Program-made: the position numbers and the translations under genes
In this document: positions 1 to 10,731 of the stretch, piece by piece
How the letters are laid out: each line of letters begins with the position of its first letter
Position numbering within the stretch: the stretch's first letter is position 1
Notes under the pieces: generated by a model
Told to the model about the DNA's origin: nothing
The model's database searches: none
What the model saw: the letters and a program-made list of their open reading frames with translations, nothing else
NCBI GenBank assembly: GCA_006384855.1
Contig: VCJN01001253.1
Span: forward strand, 62,001 to 126,000
Length of the DNA: 64,000 nucleotides
Origin: Tetraselmis striata
Taxonomy: Eukaryota > Chlorophyta > Chlorodendrophyceae > Chlorodendrales > Chlorodendraceae
Direction of reading: 5' to 3'

Positions 1-149
1 ACAAATACTCGCTCGATACAGTAACCCATCGATAACCGGTACAGCACATATACCTGTGACCTGAAGGTGAGAGATGCGCACCCGGCGCAAGTTCACAGCA
101 ACACAGGACAAGTACGGGTGAGGGGGGTCCGGGCCGGGCCGGGCGGAAC

Positions 150-2297
150 CTTGAGGGCGCCGAGGTAGCCGCTGAAGGGCAGCCCCTTGGCGTTCACGAT
201 CGTCTCCTTGGGCAGCTCGCCGAACCGCTCCGCGTGGTACGCGTTCACCAGCTCCAGCCCCTGCCGCGCGCAGTCCACACGTCAGGCTCAAGCACCACCC
301 CCCCTTTGCCCCTGGTGACCCTCTCCCCCTCCCCCCCCCCCCCCCCTTGCGCTTCCCTACATCCGTCGTACGCACACCCTGGTATGAACTGCCCTGATGT
401 GTCTACGGGTGCCGACGCGCCTCCAGTGGGAGCCCTCGTTATAAGCGGGTAATAACCTTCAAATTGGGCTTGCGTGCAAGCTATGAGGACATATGACACC
501 TGATAAATGAAATGAGGACATATGCTGTAGTTCCGCTATCGTTTCGTATGGATTTAGTCTCGAGCCGGCAGGGCGGGTTCGGATTCGCCGTGTTGCCGTC
601 ACCGCGACGGCACCCGTAGCTGGTTCCAATGGCAGCAAGCAAGCCTCTGCTGTCGGTGGAGCCCCCTGTCGCATCGATATCCACAGCACCAATACCATCG
701 CATCCATTGTCAACGACAAAGCAAGAGCAATGGTAGTATCCACCTCCATTTGCAGGCACTGCTAACAGTCCCGAGGCGAATACACCCCTCCGCACTCGAG
801 TGGTGTCCTGACGGGAATGGCGCAATGGACTGCTCCGCTGTCTCCGTCATGGACCCAGTGAACATGACGAGGTTTCCATGCAGATGCGGAGTGCTCGCAG
901 CTAGGCGGGAAGAGGCTGGGAGCCTTTGGCGCGCGTAGCTCTGCTTTTGCGCGCCGCCGCACCTTCTTCAGCATGAAGGCCTTCTGCACGCCGAGGAAGA
1001 GGTACGAGACGCTGGGGAAGTCCAGCTCGTCGCAGCGCTCGCCGCAGCGGCACGCCACCGCCGGGATGCGCGCCGGGTTGCGCACGTCGGGCTCCGCGCG
1101 CAGCACCTTGCCGCAGAAGCGGACGTCCGGGACGCGGTACTCCTCCGGCAGCAGGTTGAGCGGGTCGTCGGTGTTGTTCATGCGCAGCGGGGCCAGCTGG
1201 AAGCCCAGGCTGCTGGGTGCCGCCTCCGCGCCGCCGTCCCCGCCCTCCTCCTCTGCCTCCTCCGCCTCCTCCGCCTCCACCAGGAGCAGCGCGGCGCCGG
1301 GCTCGCTGGCTGCAGCGGTGCCCTACACCCAGGTGACCACTGCCCTCCTCAGCCGCCGCCAGCCCTCTCAGGTGGGCCCCACCTCACCAGTCCTAGCCAT
1401 TGCCACTTCGCACACGCCAGCCCAGGTTCCGCGCCGAGAGCCGGGCTTACCCCATCCCATCACCCAACAAACCACCCCACGCCACCCTCTCACCCTGCCC
1501 CCTCCCCCCTCCCCCCCCCCCGCCCCCCCCCCCCCCCCCCCCCACCCCAGAACACGCACACACCCGCACACACGGCATAACAGCAAAGATGGCTACCCTG
1601 CGCATTGCCTCCTGCGGCGGGCTCGACAGCTTAACGACGAGCCGATGCTGCAGTGCATGTGCATGTGCACGTGAGACAACCACGATAGACTCTGCTAGCA
1701 CGCTGAGGCGTGTCCATCCCGCCTTGCTCCCCCCTTACAGCACTCGAGCGCCAGGACACGCTCCACGCCCTGGGGCGGCCGTCCCCCCTCTTCTGCCGAT
1801 CACCACGCGTCCTCCCTCCCTTGCCCCAGCGCACCATCGCCGCAGTGCCGCTCACCCTGCGCACCAGCTCCTCGGCAGGCTCAGCAACGCCGCTCCTGGG
1901 CGCCGCCTGCGCCGGCACCGCAGGCGCCTGCGGCTGCACAGTGGCGTCCTGCACACGTCAGCCACATCGGCAGGCAAGGCAGCCATGGGCGCAACGCTGC
2001 CACGTCCGACGCGCCTAAAGGATAGAGAGCAGTATGCGCTTCGGCACTACCGTCGGCGAGGTTCGGGCGATGATGGCGGAGGCGTTGATGCAAACGGGGC
2101 GCGTGGCGAGGAAGGAGGAGGGCACGCACCGGCGATTCGGCCCCTATACGCGCGCCTGCCTCCATACGCGCGCCGAACAGCATCGCTGCCACGAAGAGCG
2201 CCACGCCGAGGGCGACCAGCGCGGGGCGCGGCGGCAGCAGCGCCGCCTTCCCCTTGCCGGATGCGTCGTCCCCGGGCTCCGCGGCCTCGCGCCCCAT
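150..2297 (-). CDS. Membrane-anchored hypothetical protein, 3' end outside window
   Basis: I do not recognise this family. Exon 1 starts at the ATG at 2297 and encodes a short acidic head, then a hydrophobic stretch at about residues 25-43 (a likely single transmembrane or signal-anchor segment). A second exon, about 963-1301 or 963-1309, encodes a Glu/Ala-rich stretch, then a well-formed segment containing LNLLPEEYRVPDVRF and a CRCGERCDELDFP Cys cluster. A third exon (150-260) contains NAYHAERFGELPKET and LPFSGYLGAL. Donors and acceptors (GTGCGG, GTTCCG; GCGCGGCAG) keep phase 0 between exons 2 and 3. The exon 1 donor is ambiguous (GTGCGT, or GTAT sites further upstream). More exons are expected beyond position 1. 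The gene is divergent from the U-box gene, about 750 bp away. That the exons belong to one gene is inferred from strand, phase and spacing. Confidence 0.45.
467..590 (+). repeat. Dispersed repeat family A copy
   Basis: Contains the family core (TTGGGCTTGC, then GCAAGCTATGAGGACATA and a GCCGGCAGGGCGGGTT tail). Related copies lie near 15505-15585, 18222-18305, 19475-19580, on the opposite strand near 20705-20780, and near 62380-62495. It lies in an inferred intron of the left-edge gene. Confidence 0.55.
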
Positions 2298-2555
2298 GAC
2301 GACTCCCGCGCTCGGTCGGCGCTACCCCCTGCCTCCCGGCTTCACTGGCAAGTTGGAAGCTCGTTGGCTGGCCCGCGGAATGTCAGAACAAGAGTGAGGC
2401 TGCACGCCTGGAACAGGCGCTGAGGTAGCGACGCAGCGACACACACTGTGAGATTGAGTATTTCGTTCGACGGTTCCTGCCGTCGAGCGCCTCGAATCAG
2501 TGCGAGCGGTTGGCAGTCGGCGCAGCGATGAATAGATTGGTGGGGTTTTCGTCGT

Positions 2556-2645
2556 TTTCCCCCCGCCCCCGGGACAGGGCTGGCAGTGAAACCCTTGCAA
2601 CGTCTCTACGACGGCCGTTTTCGTCGTGCAGCGCAGCTGCTGCTG
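2556..2645 (+). repeat. Dispersed repeat family B copy
   Basis: Shares CCCCCGGGACAGGGCTGGCA, GTGAAACCCTTGCA and TCTACGACGGCCGTTT with 15120-15290, 16600-16655 and 18316-18480. The longer copies continue into GCAGCGATCCAG and GGAAAGCCC. It sits in the intergenic space between two divergent genes. Family identity is unknown. Confidence 0.6.
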
Positions 2646-3050
2646 AGGGCGGGGCTGTCTCGTGGCTAGGGTTTCAAGGGTTTCGAGCACCTAGGTACAA
2701 GGTAGGTGTTACCCTATGGTGCTGAATTGTTGCACGCACTACTGCCAACGACTACTACCAACGACTACTACCCTGCTACTACTGTCGCTACGCGCGTCGC
2801 TACCCTGTACCTGGATCGCCGAGTACGGCAGAGACGCGCTCACCAGCTAGTGCAGCTTCAGCTACCGGTACGGAATCGACAAGTGACACCGCAGCGCCTT
2901 CCGTCGACACGGAACGGCCTGTGCCAACACACCCCCACCGCGGAGCGGGTCTAGGCTTCTCGCACCTGCTCGTGAATACTGCAGCGAAGGGGTTAAAGCC
3001 CCGAGAGTGCGCACCCAAACCTACAAGCGCGCCGCGCCTCCGGTCGCGCG

Positions 3051-3233
3051 ATGTCGACCGAGCCGCCTGGACGGAGAGGCGCGGCGGTACCGGGGGCGGC
3101 GCAGGGGGGCGCCGAGGCGGAGGTGGAGGCGGAAGAAGGCGCGCTGCCGCGGCAATTCTTCTGCCCCATAACGTGCCAGGTGCGCGACGACGAGGCGTGC
3201 TGCTGGCTGCTGGCCGTGGGAAGGGGGGCGCAG

Positions 3234-3270
<37 letters not shown>

Positions 3271-4272
3271 GGCGAAAGAGACGACAGCGCCGCGCGCAAG
3301 TACGGCGCCCAGGGGGGGAGGGTAGCGAGGGCAGCAGCAAAGGGTAGGAACTAAACGAGTAGCGACATAAACAAGCGGCGCCATGGTAAAAGTTGCTGCC
3401 TACTTGCGGGACGAGTAGCGACATAAACAAGCGGCGCCATTGTAAAAGGGGCTGCCTGCTTGCGGGGCGAGTAGCGACCGTCCCTCCGCCTGCCGGGTCG
3501 GGGTCAGAAGAAGCACGGGCTATGCGTTGGCTGTTACAATCGTGCCGGTAGCCTCTATGCTAGGAGACAGGAGGCCTTGGGGGCATTTCTCGCCGTCCCC
3601 GTTTTGTCATGCCTCGCTTTCACAAGCATTTCTTCCCCTTCCCGTCTGCCTCGCCAGCCCATGGTCGACCCCGTGGTGTGTTCCGACGGCTTCACGTACG
3701 AGCGGTCGGCCATCGCGGCGTGGCTGCAGCGCAAAGCGGTCAGCCCCATGACCCGGCAGCGCGTGTCCCCGCGGCTACACCCCAACCACGCGCTGCGGCA
3801 GATGATCGAGGAGGCGCGCCCCGGCAGCACGGCCCCCACGGCCACGCTGCAGCCCGCCGTGTGCGTCCTGCCAGGCGGCGGGGTGCAGGAGGCGGACGAG
3901 TGCGCGGCGGTGGCGGGTTGTCGCCGGCTGCGCGCGCTGCTGGATGGCGCCGCTAAGCTGCGGTGGCGCTGCGACCTACTGTGGTGGCTGCTGCTGCGGC
4001 ACGCAGCCGCCAAGCTGGGGCTCCCCGCGCGCGCGGGCAGCCGGCGCTGCACCGCCGAGGCGGGCCGGTGCTGCGAGAGGCTGCGGCAGCGCCTGGCGGC
4101 CAGCAACCTGGGCGCCGCCGCCACCCCGTTCATCTACACCGCCGCGCACTGGGCGGGCATCCTCACCCTGCACACCTACGCGCGCATCAGCCTGCCTGCA
4201 CTGCTGCGAAGCGCCTCAGCTGGTTGCAGGGTGGCAGCCAAGTGCGTCCGCACCCTCTTGGCCTTCCACTGA
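3051..4272 (+). CDS. U-box domain E3 ubiquitin ligase
   Basis: Two exons, 3051-3179 and 3658-4272 (GT at 3180, AG at 3656-3657, phase 0), give 247 aa. The U-box is split by the intron: FFCPITCQ closes exon 1 and PMVDPVVCSDGFTYER then AIAAWL opens exon 2. Together they give the canonical U-box order (FxCPITxxxMxDPVVxxDGxTYE, followed by the hydrophobic AIxxWL). U-boxes are RING-like folds without zinc that recruit E2-ubiquitin. The roughly 160 residues after the U-box are Ala/Leu/Arg/Cys-rich with no recognisable ARM, WD or kinase domain, so the substrate is unknown. The start is the ATG at 3051, followed by an acidic head (GAEAEVEAEEGALP). The stop is TGA at 4270-4272. The intron holds a G run (about 3238-3268) and a 56-bp tandem repeat. 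Confidence 0.9.
3355..3478 (+). repeat. 56-bp tandem repeat in U-box intron
   Basis: Two units, 3355-3410 and 3411-3466, each begin ACGAGTAGCGACATAAACAA and end with a TTGCGGG motif. The start of a third follows. The units differ at a few bases. The GAGTAGCGAC core recurs elsewhere in the window (about 17490, 32600, 35985). Confidence 0.85.
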
Positions 4273-5288
4273 TAATGAGCCAAGTCGCTGATGCCGCTGC
4301 TGCTGAAAAACTCGCCTACTTGTACACTATTCCACAAAAAGGGGGCTGGGCTCTACCTGATGGCTCCCTCACCCTGACGCACCCACCACGCGTGTATCAA
4401 AACGGTGTAACATACTACACGTCTCCTCACACTCGCCAACGCCCGTTCAACACAGCGCACTGTGACGGAGCACGCGCAGTTCCTGCAAACCTGCCATGTC
4501 TTTTCCAACTGAATAACAATACAAACAGCCGGAATAATCAGGGATTCATTAGTACCGAATCTACGAGCAACATGGCCCTCTACTCCATTTGTACTAGAGC
4601 AGGTACTTGCGCTCTTCAGGGTGCATAAGACATCCTATCGTGAAAATACTTAAACCGACACCACAGCCATTGTCTCAACGGATCGGGGGTGGGGGGGGGG
4701 GGGGGGGCTCCGCTGGTGTGGTCAAGCGGGGGCTGTGACGCAAAGATGCAGTGCAGTGATGTCGGCGCACTTAGGACCATCGCGCCTGTTCCTCCCCATA
4801 CCGACGGGAATTACGCGCACTCCTGACGGTGCGCAGCAGTCCGTGGACCACGCGCCTCTAAAAGGACATCGCAGATGCTGGTTCAAGACACGCCAAACGC
4901 TCTGCTCCTTTCAGACAGTTGGATACGCTTGGGTTGAACGCAGGGTACATCACACACACGCCCGTGGGGGCATCCATGCATCTACAGCCACGGCGGTGTG
5001 CGTCGCATTATGCCTTGCAGTACCTACTGGCAGCGGCTGCTGCTCAATCCGCCCCAACTCGCACACTGGCCCTATCCATTGCCCTGACATGACCAGTACT
5101 GTCCTATCATCCTGGTGATTGCCTAATTGTCATGCTCTACGGGCTGTCATGCTATCCTTGCATCTTCTCATGCCCCTGCATGGCCGCAGTATGATCTCCC
5201 TGCTTGATGGCGCAAGCTCTCTTTTACATCACCCTGGCTGCCATGTGATGGGGATGCCTGTGTGTGACAGTCAGCTCCCAGCGGCGCA
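4273..5288. other. Intergenic, no gene seen
   Basis: Holds a G run at about 4691-4708. I see no exon-like coding signal on either strand. Confidence 0.5.
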
Positions 5289-5591
5289 TCAGTCACCCAG
5301 ATCTTCCGGATCAGTGCCCTCTGGCAAAAGAACACGGATGATAAGGTCCGTGAGGGGGCTTTCATACATGAGTAGTGCGTGAGACAGCGTCCCTACACTT
5401 CTCCACAAAGATTCTTCAGCGCCCGGAGTGCTCAGCCGGGTGCGCTTGAAACTCGGCCAGGATTGGCGCACCCAGGCAGAGCTCACGCGATTGCTCGGCA
5501 GGGCTTCGCAGCCAGCAATCTCTTTCAGCTGCATGACGAGATAAAGCAGCTCACTGTGCCCCTCAACCGAGATGGCCGCCAGCAGCGGCAC
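5289..5591 (-). other. Possible gene fragment or exon
   Basis: A 100-residue open frame on the minus strand with balanced amino-acid use (for example VEGHSELLYLVMQLKEIAG and LIIRVLLPEGTDPEDL). It has no recognisable domain, and I could not find flanking exons. It could be a fragment of a decayed gene or transposon, or a chance frame. Confidence 0.25.
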
Positions 5592-5824
5592 CAGCGCGCA
5601 TATCTGTGCAGTGCGCCGTGTTGGGTTTTCTATCGCGACTATATTTGTATCATATATTATTTGTATACTACAATAATGCGATTGCGGGCTTGAGGCGGTT
5701 ATTCTCTGGTCAGTCTGGGTCGCTCAGCTCGACTCTTTGCGTCGTTGTTAGAGATTCATCTTCTTAACTGATGACGACGATGGATCCTTTTGGGTCTTCT
5801 TTACATATTTAGCTTATCATCCTG

Positions 5825-5827
5825 GTA

Positions 5828-5858
<31 letters not shown>

Positions 5859-6062
5859 TATGTGTGTGGGTGTGTGTGTTATGTGTGCATATGTATATGT
5901 ATGTATATATACATTTACATTTACACACACATACATATGCATGGATACATACACATACATGCATAAAACATATATATGGGTGTGTGTGCTTATGTATATT
6001 GATGCAACACACACCCATATATGTGCTTATGTATATGGGTGTGTGTGCTTATGTATATTGCT
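5825..6062. repeat. TA/TATG/TGTG microsatellite cluster
   Basis: Interleaved (TA)n, (GTATAT)n, (CACATA)n and (GTGT)n runs. A longer word, GGGTGTGTGTGCTTATGTAT, occurs twice (about 5978 and 6039). The open frames here are low-complexity artefacts. Confidence 0.9.
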
Positions 6063-6522
6063 TATAGCTGAATTTGTCACGTATGTCACAGCCAGGCATG
6101 ATCAAAGCACAAACCAGGCCGCGTCCTGTGACTGGATGTTGGGAGGTGGCATGCTTTGGACCGCTTTGGTTTAGCATTGCAATCGTTCCTTTGACCGGTT
6201 CTGACAATGCAGAAGCCAAGAGTCACTTCATATCGCTGGTGTGACTGCATGCGTGGTGTGTCGTCCTTTTCGGTCGGACATAGCTCAAGACCCGTGTCTA
6301 GCTAGACTGTTGCCTGCGGCAACCCTTAGGCTAGCCCGATCACTCTCACGCCCCACGCTGAAACTTCTAAAACTTCTAAACAAGCAAATTATAAAGCAAG
6401 AGGAGAGTGCATCCAAGGCACCCGGTCATATGGACGCGCGTGCACTGCTGTGTGTCGCGCCTCACTACCCTGACATAAAGCCCCATGGGGAACCGATAAC
6501 CAAGGATGCGCTGGTCCCTAAC
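6063..6522. other. Intergenic, no gene seen
   Basis: Unique-looking sequence between the microsatellite and the 3' end of the SAM-domain gene. It contains the short duplication AAACTTCTAAAACTTCTAAA near 6360. Confidence 0.4.
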
Positions 6523-7566
6523 TTACACATTGCCTACTGGACGAGCCTTCTCTCGCCGCATCTTGGCGTCCTCCACAGCGTTCTTGATCAGCGTGACCAC
6601 CTCTGCGGCGTCGGCGCCGTCCACCTTCATTGTTGTGAGGCCGTGCTCGCTGCCGGTGTCGTTCTCCACGCGGATGAAGGCCTCGTCCAGGCAGCAGCCA
6701 GAGTTGCGCACGAAGTCCACGTCGCGGATGTAGTTGAGGTCCACGTTGTTGACGTTCTGGTCGATGCCGCAGCAGGCGCAGCGGCACCAGCGCCAGCCGC
6801 AGCAGCGGAATACCTCCACGTTGGTGATTTTGAGGGACTGGTTGGTGAGGGTGTACCTGGCTGGCGGGCTGCATACGCGGAGAAAAGGGGTCAGCGATCC
6901 TGGATCCCTTGACCCATACACACAAAGTAGACAGTCTGGGGGACGGCGACTAATTGTTCGCACATGGGGCAGATCCCGCAGCAGGTGCTCCCCGCCTTGA
7001 CGCAGCAGTTCTCGAACAGCTTTTCCTCGCCCTACCGCGTGCACGACACGCATGTTCAGCGGCACTATCACACCGTCGCTGCGTGAAGGCATCATCCAGG
7101 CGGGGCGGCCGGGGGGGGCGGCACCGTCCAGATTATTTCGTCGCGCAGCACGCGCACGGCGGCGCGCCTCAGCCCGCTCAGCTCGTCCATCACCGCCTTC
7201 TGGTCGCCCACACACATGATGCCCATTTTATCCAGGTCCGTTTGCGAGAGGGACACCAGGTACTTGCCTGCGCGCAGTTTTCCAGTCAGGCCACGGCTTG
7301 CGACTTTGTGTATATACCCGCCCCGCTTGCGGTGTGGGTGAAAGGGTACTAAATTTGCGACGAAACCGAACGACGATATCGTACTGCACCTGTCGGCGAG
7401 ACGGCCAGCCTGCCGCGAGCTGCTGCACTCGCTTGTCGGGGCCACCACCGCAAAAACAACCTAACAATATTCGGCCGGCATCGTAGAGCAGATAGCGTAC
7501 TGGTACCATTCTACAGTCATTCTGTCCCAACATAGCTCGCGTTCCTCGGCTTGGGGGAAAGCAGCA

Positions 7567-7606
<40 letters not shown>

Positions 7607-7781
7607 CCAGGATCCGGTGTTTCTCAAAGCTGGGCCCCAGGTGGCCCAGCCCGTGCTCCCCCAGCCAGGTCACCACCTCCGCCACGCTCAGCTGGTCCAG
7701 CGGCTTCTTCACGCCGCCCACCGTCATGTGGACCACGCCCGGCGCATCCAGCGCCGAAGCCATGTTCGCTTCGGTCGGCAT
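6523..7781 (-). CDS. SAM-domain protein with Cys-rich, PH-like C-terminal region
   Basis: Four exons on the minus strand, 7607-7781, 7125-7267, about 6914-7031 and 6523-6860, give a phase-consistent frame of about 257 aa. Exons 1 and 2 together make a sterile alpha motif: LSVAEVVTWLGEHGLGHL and FEKHRIL, then across the intron GKYLVSLSQTDLDKMGIMCV and GDQKAVMDELSGL. SAM domains mediate protein-protein or RNA contacts. Exon 3 is Cys-rich (FENCCVKAGSTCCGICPMCE). Exon 4 has RYTLTNQSLKITNVEVF followed by CCGWRWCRCACC, resembling bacterial-type PH or GRAM-like modules that begin YxLTNxxL; this is inference. The exon 3 donor is uncertain (6914 or 6920). Intron 1 contains a 37-nt G run on the + strand (C on the sense strand) directly after the donor GTGCCC. 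Confidence 0.78.
7567..7603. repeat. 37-nt poly-G run (poly-C on sense strand of intron)
   Basis: Unbroken G at 7567-7603, starting three bases from the 5' splice site of intron 1 of the SAM-domain gene. It is the longest of many such runs in introns here. Its true length may differ from the assembled length. Confidence 0.9.
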
Positions 7782-8370
7782 GGTGCTCGCTTGGTGCCGC
7801 CTTCACGGGACGCTCCGAGAGGGAAATAACAAGTGCCGCCTTGGGAAATAACAAGGATCCTTGCAGGATTAACGATGTATCTTTGGAAAAAGTGTCCGCC
7901 TCGTCCGCCAACAAAGTCGCCAGTCGCCACTCTTATTCAACAGCCAGCCAGGAGGCACGCCTGCTTGCTACTTGCGAAGTATGTGCCTCGCCACCCGTGC
8001 GTGCCTTCGTGGGATAGTCTACCGAACGATGCACTGCCGTGGCAAGAGCTGCTTCTCCGACGATACCGTACCGGTGGGAACCAGTGGGAACTGATGTAGG
8101 GAACCAGGCGACGTTGCTGACGCGGAGCATACGAGCGAGGCGCTGCCGCCGGTTCAGCAGCGCGTCATATCGCCGTCGTCATCGGCGTTCCAGTACCCGT
8201 GCATACTCATCCCGCCATATCTACGACTCGACCCAGAGTCCATGGGGCGTTGCCCCTATGATGTCGCAATATATCCGTCTATTTACAAGCACCTGGTGCA
8301 CGAATTCCCGATTTTCACAACCTGTAACCATACCTGGCATTCTTCGGCATACCAGACGTTCGGGTTTAAG
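7782..8370. other. Intergenic, no gene seen
   Basis: Upstream region of the SAM-domain gene and left flank of the retroelement. It contains a local duplication of GGGAAATAACAAG (about 7828 and 7843). No coding signal. Confidence 0.4.
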
Positions 8371-8394
8371 CCCTAAAACCCTAAAACCCTAAAA
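8371..8394 (+). repeat. Interstitial telomere-type repeat, three CCCTAAAA units
   Basis: Exactly three perfect CCCTAAAA units, the complement of TTTTAGGG, the telomere repeat known from Chlamydomonas and relatives. It directly abuts the open frame of the Gag-like ORF. A weaker GGGTTTTAG word occurs near 29990. Confidence 0.85.
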
Positions 8395-8397
8395 TCC

Positions 8398-9012
8398 GTG
8401 AGTGACGAGGATGATTACCTCGCGGTGTCAGAGCTACTGCAGAGAGCAGAGTCTGGTTACGAGGCCGTTCGACCGGTCAGCCGAGTGCCTGGACTTTTCC
8501 CTTTGAGCACCGACCTAACGAACGAGTACCTCAAGCAGGATGACCGGCGTCTGCCGGCCCAGGAGGAGTACTTGTGGATGTCGTGTTTTGGGGCTCACAT
8601 GGCCGCCCTTTTCGTGGCGCTCGACGAGCTGCTACCTTACGTCCCCGCCACTAACCAGGACTTCACCCCCTACCTCGCGAGAGCTCGGAATCACGCCGAG
8701 GCCATCGACAAGGCGTTTCGTTTTCGTCTAGCCTTCCTGCGGAAACTGAATGAGATCAAGCGGGTGCACGGTGACCAAGGTGTTCTGGACGTGCTGCGAG
8801 CTCAACATTTTCAGCCTGCTTCGGAGCATTTGGGTTCTGCGATTTTTGGGGACCTCATGAGGGACTACGAGCGTCGTGTCTTCGAGGCGACCGTTGCCAG
8901 CAGCGCCAAGGCGACCGCTACTTCTCGAGTAGCGGCTGCAGCTGCAGGTCGCGGGCGTGGGCGAGGACGGGGCGGCGGACGTGGACGTGGCCGCGAAGGT
9001 GAGCACGAGTGA
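8398..9012 (+). CDS. Gag-like ORF with RG-rich C-terminus
   Basis: About 204 codons open from the telomere repeats to the TGA at 9010-9012. No in-frame ATG lies near the 5' end (the first is at about 8578), so the ORF is probably 5'-truncated. The middle is helical and mostly hydrophobic (EEYLWMSCFGAHMAALFVAL, RARNHAEAIDKAFRFRLAFL). The C-terminus (about residues 175-204) is a run of Gly-Arg dipeptides typical of RNA-binding RGG boxes. Its position just before a tyrosine recombinase and the RGG tail suggest a retroelement Gag. No zinc knuckle is visible. The assignment rests on context and composition. Confidence 0.5.
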   Translation: MSDEDDYLAVSELLQRAESGYEAVRPVSRVPGLFPLSTDLTNEYLKQDDRRLPAQEEYLWMSCFGAHMAALFVALDELLPYVPATNQDFTPYLARARNHAEAIDKAFRFRLAFLRKLNEIKRVHGDQGVLDVLRAQHFQPASEHLGSAIFGDLMRDYERRVFEATVASSAKATATSRVAAAAAGRGRGRGRGGGRGRGREGEHE

Positions 9013-9619
9013 CGGTGTGGGGCGCCGCTCGTCGGAGCTGCAGGAGCCTTGGGAGGCCACCTTTCGGCGACCGCCGCAAGACGCACCCTTGCAGCTCAAC
9101 GGCGGGATGAGCGCCCTGTGTCAGGACCTGACCCCCCCACCTTACAGACTTCATTTAGACCTTCCTCGGTGCGGCGCTTCTTACAGCTACAGCCGAGTGC
9201 GGCTCAACCATCCGCACGCCTGCACATGGCGGCTCAACCATCCGCCTTTCTTACAACCCCATCTCTGCGTTCGTCGGTTGTTACACTACGTGTTACAACC
9301 GGTTCGCAACGACCAAGTTTCGCGCGTGTACGTTACGCACGTGACAGGCGCTATGAGCGCGAAGGGCGCGCGGGGCGGCCCTCTTACCTGAACCTAGACC
9401 CGCAAACCCGTACTGAAGCTACTGCAAACCCGTCCAGCAACTACCGGCCAACCGCCGGGAACCTAACCGTTGCTGCCGAGTACTTTGCGAACTGTAGCCG
9501 TGCCGGTGGAACTCTGTCGGTAAAACGATGCACTTACGTAATTGACGAGCCCGCAGCTATCGCTCCATGGGCTGCGTCGCTGCGATCTCGACTGCAGGAC
9601 GCGTTCGGCTCAGACGAGC

Positions 9620-10678
9620 TAGGCCAGCGGACGGACGCTCGACCTGCTCTCCAGCTCCCTCAGCACTCAGACCCTCAAGAGCTACGCCGGCAGGTTGTCT
9701 CAGTTCGCTGAGTTCTGCCACGACTCCGAGAACATCAGCCCGCTGGAAGCGACTACTGCTACTGTTGTTCGGTACGTTGCCTAGATCGGGGAGCGAGGGC
9801 ACATCGCAGCTAAATCGTTGCAGCCCTACCTGTCTGCCATCAACACCTTCTTCGAGCTGCACAACCTCGTCCCAATCACCAAGGACAGCCTACACCTCAC
9901 TTCAGCAAGACGTGGGTTAATGTTGCGTCAGCGCCGACTGGACGCTGCCCCTTTGCGTGTCCCTCTGCCTGCGGATGTAGCTTTCCGCTTCGTCTCAAAA
10001 GCCGAGCTAATTGTGTCTGCTCCTTACCCAGAGTCCCACCTCGACTACCGAGCCCTCTTGGCCTCGGTTGTCAACTTCCTGTTCTTTGCCAGGGGCCTTA
10101 CTGGCGTCTCCTGTCGAGTGCAAGATGTGCATGTCGACACCTACAACGTCACCTTGCAGATCTACCGCGAGAAGGGTCGCGCTGGCCGGCGGGGACCCGA
10201 CGACATGCGCGTACTTCTCCTTCCAGTGTCCGAGCACCCTCGAGTGGCGCGTCTTTTGCACCACTTCATAGACAACGTCCAGTCTGTCCCCCTGGTTACT
10301 GTTGGCTTGGCTGCCTCCAACTTCTGGGCAGTCAATGTGGCTGAGCAGTCAAAACCTTGGACTGCGGCTACGATGTCAGACTGGTTGTCTACAACAGTCA
10401 ACCTAGTCAACGATGCCCCCCCTGCTGGCACTTCCTGGACTTCACACAGTCTACGCAAGGGCGCAGCCTCTGCGGCAAACGCCATCGGAGCGCCACTGTC
10501 CCACATCCGCTACCAAGGCGGTTGGGCCACTAACTCTGATGTCGATCTGGACTACATCGATCCCAACGTTCTTCCTTCTCCTGGCGCGTGGTTCTTCTTT
10601 GGACACATCGCCCCCCTCCGCCACTTCCAAGTCCAACAGGACTCCGCAGCGGTGGCCTTCCCAGTGCCTCCTTCATGA
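9620..10678 (+). pseudogene. Tyrosine recombinase, broken by one in-frame TAG and a likely frameshift
   Basis: The frame in phase with 9818-10678 encodes an N-terminal core-binding domain (QTLKSYAGRLSQFAEFC ... SLQPYLSAINTFFELHNLVP) and the catalytic domain. Catalytic landmarks are the first Arg in FLFFARGLTG, the HxxR box in SHSLRKGAAS, the GGW motif in IRYQGGWATNSDVD, and the Tyr nucleophile in LDYID near the end. An in-frame TAG at 9782-9784 interrupts the core-binding domain in an otherwise well-conserved context. Upstream, coding similarity appears to continue in another frame from about 9360 to 9630, which implies a one-base frameshift near 9620-9635. The enzyme would catalyse strand exchange for integration of an element of the DIRS, Ngaro or Crypton class. 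Confidence 0.82.
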
Positions 10679-10731
10679 CTTGGCGCTACCCCTTCTCCGT
10701 CAATCCACCGCTCTCTCCGTTCGCTCAAGAC

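Noticed and set aside
1400..2299. A 299-residue + frame with long Pro runs
   Set aside because: Poly-C intron sequence translated as proline, opposite the minus-strand membrane-protein gene; no domain.
5809..6174. Tyr/Ile/His/Val-rich frames on both strands
   Set aside because: Translations of TA, CACATA and TATG microsatellites.
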